A DNA stretch of 32,021 bases from Pseudomonadota bacterium (GTDB lineage: Bacteria > Pseudomonadota > Gammaproteobacteria > Burkholderiales > Burkholderiaceae_C). Made by a program: the position numbers and the translations under genes. Shown here one piece after another: positions 29,439-32,021 of the stretch (its first letter is position 1; every line of letters begins with the position of its first letter). Location: assembly GCA_021798395.1 (NCBI GenBank), contig JAJZHS010000001.1, positions 1 to 32,021 on the forward strand. The letters run 5' to 3'. The notes beneath the pieces were generated by a model that was given only the letters and a program-made list of their open reading frames with translations, had not been told where the DNA came from and searched no databases.

Positions 29439-29747
29439 TCACGCGGCCGCTGCGTGAAAGACCCGGATGCGCGGCTCGATGGTCGCCTTGGTTTCGCGCA
29501 CGGCCATCCGGATGTCGTACTCGCTCTGCAAGTTCAACCAGAAGCGAGGCTCCATGCTGAAGAACAGGCCCAGGCGCAGCGCCGTGTCGGCCGTGATCGG
29601 ACGAGCGCCGTTCACCAGCTCACTGATGCGACTGGGCGACACGTCGATGTCGGCGGCGAGCTGGCGGGCGCTGATTCCCATGGGATTCATGAAGTCCTCC
29701 AGCAGAACCTCCCCAGGGTGGATTTCGTCAAGCACTTTGTTCATCAT
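29439..29747 (-). CDS. higA: HigA-family antitoxin (HTH), partner toxin broken
   Basis: 102 residues. HPGEVLLEDFMNPMGISARQ starts the XRE-type helix-turn-helix typical of HigA/VapI, followed by LAADIDVSPSRISELVNGAR (recognition helix) and PRFWLNLQSEYDIRMA, the HigA C-terminal core. Two consecutive ATGs (29747 and 29744) are possible. The upstream higB is deleted, so the protein is an orphan antitoxin that could still repress its promoter or counter other HigB toxins. Confidence 0.93.
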   Translation of the reverse strand: MMNKVLDEIHPGEVLLEDFMNPMGISARQLAADIDVSPSRISELVNGARPITADTALRLGLFFSMEPRFWLNLQSEYDIRMAVRETKATIEPRIRVFHAAAA

Positions 29748-29878
29748 TCATTCCCAGTGATCGTCCACGATTTCGACATCGTGGGCTCCGTCGATCTTCC
29801 AGACAAAGCACACCCGCCACTTGGTCGTTGACTGTTGAAGAGCGCCTCGGTGTCCGAACACGCGAACGAATGGATCAT
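29748..29878 (-). pseudogene. higB: higB toxin remnant with internal deletion and frameshift
   Basis: From ATG 29878 the frame reads MIHSFACSDTEALFN, a HigB N-terminus. From 29819 a different frame reads WRVCFVWKIDGAHDVEIVDD and stops at 29748, just before higA: the HigB C-terminus (normally NDQWR-CFVW...VEIVDYH). About 50 codons between are missing, and the two parts are out of frame. The bases just before the C-terminal part (AACGACCA) still encode the expected Asn-Asp-Gln, with one extra A before the GTGG that follows. HigB proteins are normally about 92 residues and cleave mRNA on the ribosome; this one cannot be functional. Confidence 0.8.
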
Positions 29879-30181
29879 ATGGCATGATGTTCCGCATCAC
29901 GGAATCTGTCACGCAGAATCAAATGACCTTGAAGACGACGCGCCCTTGCTTCACCGGATCGCCCGCACCTCACGCCTTGGCTTCGGAGCGCATCGTCAAC
30001 CCCAGCCCTGTGTGGATGCGACAGATCATCAATGATCCCCCGGGAAACCCGGCCCACACCCGCGTCAGCCTGGACGCGCCGCCGCGCAGCATTGCCGAAA
30101 TGAACCTCAAGGTCGAGGACATTGTGAACTGCCTGATCATGCACACGATCGGAGCCCCATCGCAGCACGCGAAACGGAGAC

Positions 30182-30198
30182 AAAAAGCCCCCAGGCTT
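30182..30198 (-). terminator. Small intrinsic-terminator-like hairpin beside repeat R1
   Basis: On the minus strand AAGCC-TGGG-GGCTT is followed by TTT. It lies 22 bp from repeat R1, and repeat R2 has a similar hairpin at the same side. Confidence 0.35.
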
Positions 30199-30220
30199 GT
30201 GACCTGAGTGCTTCTGATCG

Positions 30221-30260
30221 TGGCTCGCCGACCAGGGCGTATCTGGGCACTGGGCCGTCG
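30221..30260. repeat. Direct repeat R1 (flanks Fic gene)
   Basis: 40 bp, 36 identical to R2 at 31548-31587; shared core TGGCTCGCC and ATCTGGGCACTGG. The two copies lie on either side of the Fic gene, in the same orientation, 1327 bp apart. Confidence 0.75.
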
Positions 30261-30308
30261 TGTTCCCGTGCTCGCCGAGTGGCCGTCATGTCGATAATTC
30301 ACCAGAAT

Positions 30309-30351
30309 GACGACATGTTGTCTTGACGTGTCGTCGCCTGCGACATAAGCT
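30309..30351 (+). promoter_or_regulatory. Fic gene promoter with overlapping dyads
   Basis: TTGACG (30323-30328), 17-base spacer, TAAGCT (30346-30351). The dyad GACGACA (30309-30315)/TGTCGTC (30329-30335) flanks the -35, and TGTCG/CGACA (30329-30345) fills the spacer, so a repressor could cover the whole promoter. Predicted transcript start near 30358, exactly at an in-frame GTG. Confidence 0.45.
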
Positions 30352-30384
30352 CAAGTCGTGTCGATGAATTCCGCTTTTTGCATC

Positions 30385-31503
30385 ATGACGACCTCCATCT
30401 CCTCGTGGCGAGCCGACCTTCCCCACAACCAGCTGGCGCCACTACCGCCGGCTGCTGAACTGGAAAGCCGTGCCGTGCTCAAGCTCTGCATCGAGGCCCG
30501 CGCCGCCCTTGCGGAGTTGAAGCAGGCCGCCGAGCTCATCCCGAACCAGACGATGCTCATCAATACCCTCCCGATACTGGAAGCCAAGGACAGTTCGGAG
30601 ATCGAGAACATCGTCACCACCACCGACAGGCTGTTCCAATACGCGCACGGCCCCCAAAACGCCGACCCTGCGACCAAAGAAGCCTTGCGCTACCGCACCG
30701 CCCTGCATTCCGGCTTCAAGTCGCTGGCACATCGCCCGCTGTGCACGGCCACTGCGGTGGAGGTCTGCCGCACGCTCAAGGGTACGGAGATGGATATCCG
30801 CCGCACCCCTGGCACGCAACTCGTCAACGACCGCACCAGTGCGGTGATCTACACCCCGCCCGAAGGCGAGGCGCGCCTGCGCGACATGCTCGGCAACTGG
30901 GAGCGCTTCCTGCACGAGCAGGCCGACCTGGATCCCTTGGTCCGCATGGCCGTGGCCCACTACCAGTTCGAGGCCATTCACCCATTCACGGACGGCAATG
31001 GCCGCACTGGGCGCGTCATCAACATCCTCTACCTGATCGAACAGAACCTGTTGAACCTGCCCATCCTGTACCTCAGCCGCCACATCATCGCGCACAGGGC
31101 CGCGTACTACGACTTGCTGCTTGGCGTCACCCGCGACCAGGCGTGGGGCCCCTGGATACAGTTCATGCTCGATGCCGTGATCGAGACGTCCCGGTGGACG
31201 ACTCGCAAGATCGCTGCCATCCGGACGCTTGCCGAGCACACCAAAGATCATGTGCGCGCGCGGCTGCCGAAAATCTATACCCGCGAACTCGTTGACGTGA
31301 TCTTCGAGCAGCCCTATTGCCGCATTGGCAACCTCGTCGACAAGGGCATCGCGAAGCGACAGGCGGCGTCTCGCTACCTGCATGATCTCGCCGACCATGG
31401 GGTGCTGCGCGAGGTGCCGCTTGGCAAGGAACGCCTTTTCATACATCCGAAGCTGATTCGGCTGCTCAGCACGGACGATGAACCGTTTCAACCCTACACG
31501 TGA
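30385..31503 (+). CDS. Fic-domain AMPylase, class II (SoFic-like)
   Basis: 372 residues from ATG 30385, the same length as Shewanella SoFic, whose sequence it resembles throughout. An N-terminal inhibitory helix carries SSEIENI (Ser70, Glu74, Asn75), the [S/T]xxxE[G/N] motif that blocks ATP. The catalytic motif is HPFTDGNGRTGR (His199). A C-terminal winged-helix-like part (IFEQPYCRIGNLVDKGIAKR) follows. Fic enzymes transfer AMP to hydroxyl side chains of proteins; the target is unknown. Upstream in-frame starts are GTG 30358 and ATG 30364 (no Shine-Dalgarno for any); GTG 30358 would fit a leaderless mRNA. Flanked by two direct repeats, hinting at insertion as a unit. Confidence 0.92.
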   Translation: MTTSISSWRADLPHNQLAPLPPAAELESRAVLKLCIEARAALAELKQAAELIPNQTMLINTLPILEAKDSSEIENIVTTTDRLFQYAHGPQNADPATKEALRYRTALHSGFKSLAHRPLCTATAVEVCRTLKGTEMDIRRTPGTQLVNDRTSAVIYTPPEGEARLRDMLGNWERFLHEQADLDPLVRMAVAHYQFEAIHPFTDGNGRTGRVINILYLIEQNLLNLPILYLSRHIIAHRAAYYDLLLGVTRDQAWGPWIQFMLDAVIETSRWTTRKIAAIRTLAEHTKDHVRARLPKIYTRELVDVIFEQPYCRIGNLVDKGIAKRQAASRYLHDLADHGVLREVPLGKERLFIHPKLIRLLSTDDEPFQPYT

Positions 31504-31510
31504 CCCCATG

Positions 31511-31541
31511 AAAACGGCCCCTGCATCGCTGCAAGGGCCGT
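31511..31541. terminator. Hairpin after the Fic gene
   Basis: ACGGCCC (31514-31520) with TGCA (31522-31525) pairs with TGCA (31530-31533) and GGGCCGT (31535-31541), one mismatch. Read on the minus strand it ends in TTTT, so it is a better terminator for that strand; on the plus strand it lacks a T-run but directly follows the Fic stop. Confidence 0.5.
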
Positions 31542-31547
31542 CGTATC

Positions 31548-31587
31548 TGGCTCGCCAACCAGGGCGAATCTGGGCACTGGAGCGTCG
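31548..31587. repeat. Direct repeat R2 (flanks Fic gene)
   Basis: Second copy of the 40-bp repeat (36/40 identical to R1). It starts 7 bp after the hairpin at 31511-31541. R1 likewise has a hairpin on the same side, so the repeated unit may include a degenerated 3' end of a minus-strand gene plus terminator. No tRNA or attC pattern seen. Confidence 0.75.
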
Positions 31588-31654
31588 CGACGGCCGTGTG
31601 AGCTGATGCCGCGACGGCGGAGGCCCGAACATTTATTTTGTACCGACGTTTTGA

Positions 31655-31683
31655 TTGACGTCGCCTCAAACCGTGCATACACT
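31655..31683 (+). promoter_or_regulatory. brnT promoter
   Basis: TTGACG, 17-base spacer, TACACT (4/6 to TATAAT). Predicted start falls at about 31690-31691, the GTG start codon of brnT, so the mRNA may be leaderless. Confidence 0.5.
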
Positions 31684-31690
31684 TTGAGCC

Positions 31691-31966
31691 GTGGACATCA
31701 CGTTCGATCCCGCCAAGAATGCCCGCAACGTCGAGGAGCGCGGGCTATCGTTCGAGCGTGTGGCTGAGTTCGATTTCGAATCGGCCATCTTCGTGGAGGA
31801 CACCCGCCGCGACTATGGCGAGCGGAGGTGGCGAGCCCTTGGGCTGGTCGGTGGCCGTGTCCACGCGCTGGTGTTCGTGGAAGCCGAGAGCGGGGTCCGC
31901 GTCATCAGCTTTCGCAAGGCCAATGAACGCGAGGTCAAGAGCTATGAGCAAGAAGCCAAGCCCTGA
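31691..31966 (+). CDS. brnT: BrnT-family toxin (DUF497)
   Basis: 91 residues from GTG 31691. DITFDPAKNARNVEERGLSF and VEDTRRDYGERRWRALGLV match the BrnT ribonuclease core, ending with ISFRKANEREVKSYE, the conserved catalytic C-terminus. BrnT inhibits translation by RNA cleavage and is neutralised by BrnA. GTG is chosen because family proteins start at this residue. The toxin gene comes first, as usual for brnTA, and overlaps brnA by 23 bp. Confidence 0.93.
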   Translation: MDITFDPAKNARNVEERGLSFERVAEFDFESAIFVEDTRRDYGERRWRALGLVGGRVHALVFVEAESGVRVISFRKANEREVKSYEQEAKP

Positions 31967-32021
31967 GAAGGTGGACAAGGACAACCCCGAGTGGACCGCG
32001 GAGGACTTCACGCGGGCCGTG
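31944..32021 (+). CDS. brnA: BrnA-family antitoxin, N-terminal part (cut by window edge)
   Basis: Starts ATG 31944 inside the end of brnT; 26 codons are visible, beginning MSKKPSPEKVDKDNPEWTAE and continuing DFTRAV, a typical BrnA N-terminus. The DNA-binding part lies beyond the window. BrnA binds BrnT and represses the pair. Confidence 0.88.
   Translation, partial: MSKKPSPEKVDKDNPEWTAEDFTRAV

Larger units (their letters stand above)
29879..30308. other. 430-bp gap without a supported gene
   Basis: Open frames exist on both strands but have mixed third-position bases, no Shine-Dalgarno and no recognisable family. The right part holds a terminator-like hairpin read on the minus strand and direct repeat R1. 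It may be debris from gene loss around higB or the edge of an acquired segment. Confidence 0.5.

Noticed and set aside
29884..30207. 107-codon plus-strand frame next to the higB remnant
   Set aside because: Overlaps regulatory or debris DNA, no recognisable domain or ribosome site, weak codon bias in its first half.
30217..31590. Integron attC sites or tRNA-derived att sites for the direct repeats
   Set aside because: No RYYYAAC/GTTRRRY cores and no tRNA T-arm or CCA-end pattern were found.
1..32021. CRISPR arrays, IS elements, rRNA or tRNA genes
   Set aside because: No regularly spaced repeats, transposase genes, or cloverleaf/anticodon patterns were recognised anywhere in the window.

Overview
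High-GC (roughly two-thirds G+C) DNA with strong G/C preference at third codon positions. The gene families (a DUF3563 protein, short H-NS-type proteins, a CheD/CheB/CheR set, FitAB and BrnTA modules) suggest a betaproteobacterium, most likely Burkholderiales. This is inferred from family content only; no rRNA or tRNA gene was seen.

Layout. (1) 1-9282, mostly housekeeping: the 5' end of glnA (minus strand) behind a sigma-54-type promoter and two NtrC-like dyads; a CinA/MoCF protein; an omega-amino-acid aminotransferase; a DUF1269 protein; a Cys-rich small protein; a gap that may encode an FNR-controlled small RNA; a thiolase; a DUF3563 protein with a small overlapping gene; a thioesterase; a secreted DUF11-like protein; and a SCO1-type copper chaperone. 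(2) 9283-11278: a metal-transport unit with a recognisable promoter, a ~250-nt structured leader, a 22-codon leader ORF, an NRAMP-family transporter with altered metal-site motifs, and a one-TM small protein. (3) 11335-20546, minus strand: a chemosensory operon in transcription order soluble MCP, cheY, STAS, cheA, MCP, cheW, cheR, cheD, cheB, then a C-terminal-haem cytochrome c. (4) 20547-26071: an H-NS-type protein, a GGDEF-EAL protein with a periplasmic CxxCH haem site, and a second transmembrane MCP. Two AT-rich gaps here share a 39-bp bipartite element. (5) 26265-27635: hflX. (6) 27808-32021: a run of toxin-antitoxin and Fic modules: Phd/PIN, FitAB, higA with a deleted higB, a class II Fic AMPylase between two direct repeats, and BrnT/BrnA (cut by the window end).

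How the parts may fit. The cheA product carries a tandem repeat resembling the c-di-GMP-binding MshEN motif. A haem-c diguanylate cyclase/phosphodiesterase lies under 1 kb upstream of the operon, and a cytochrome c is the operon's last gene. Together with the FNR-like site this suggests a redox- or gas-linked chemosensory and c-di-GMP circuit, which is a hypothesis. The strongest RNA-level candidates are the leader upstream of the NRAMP-type transporter and the FNR-box small RNA near 3.9-4.1 kb. Promoter, operator, hairpin and small-ORF calls were read by eye and are less certain than the protein families.
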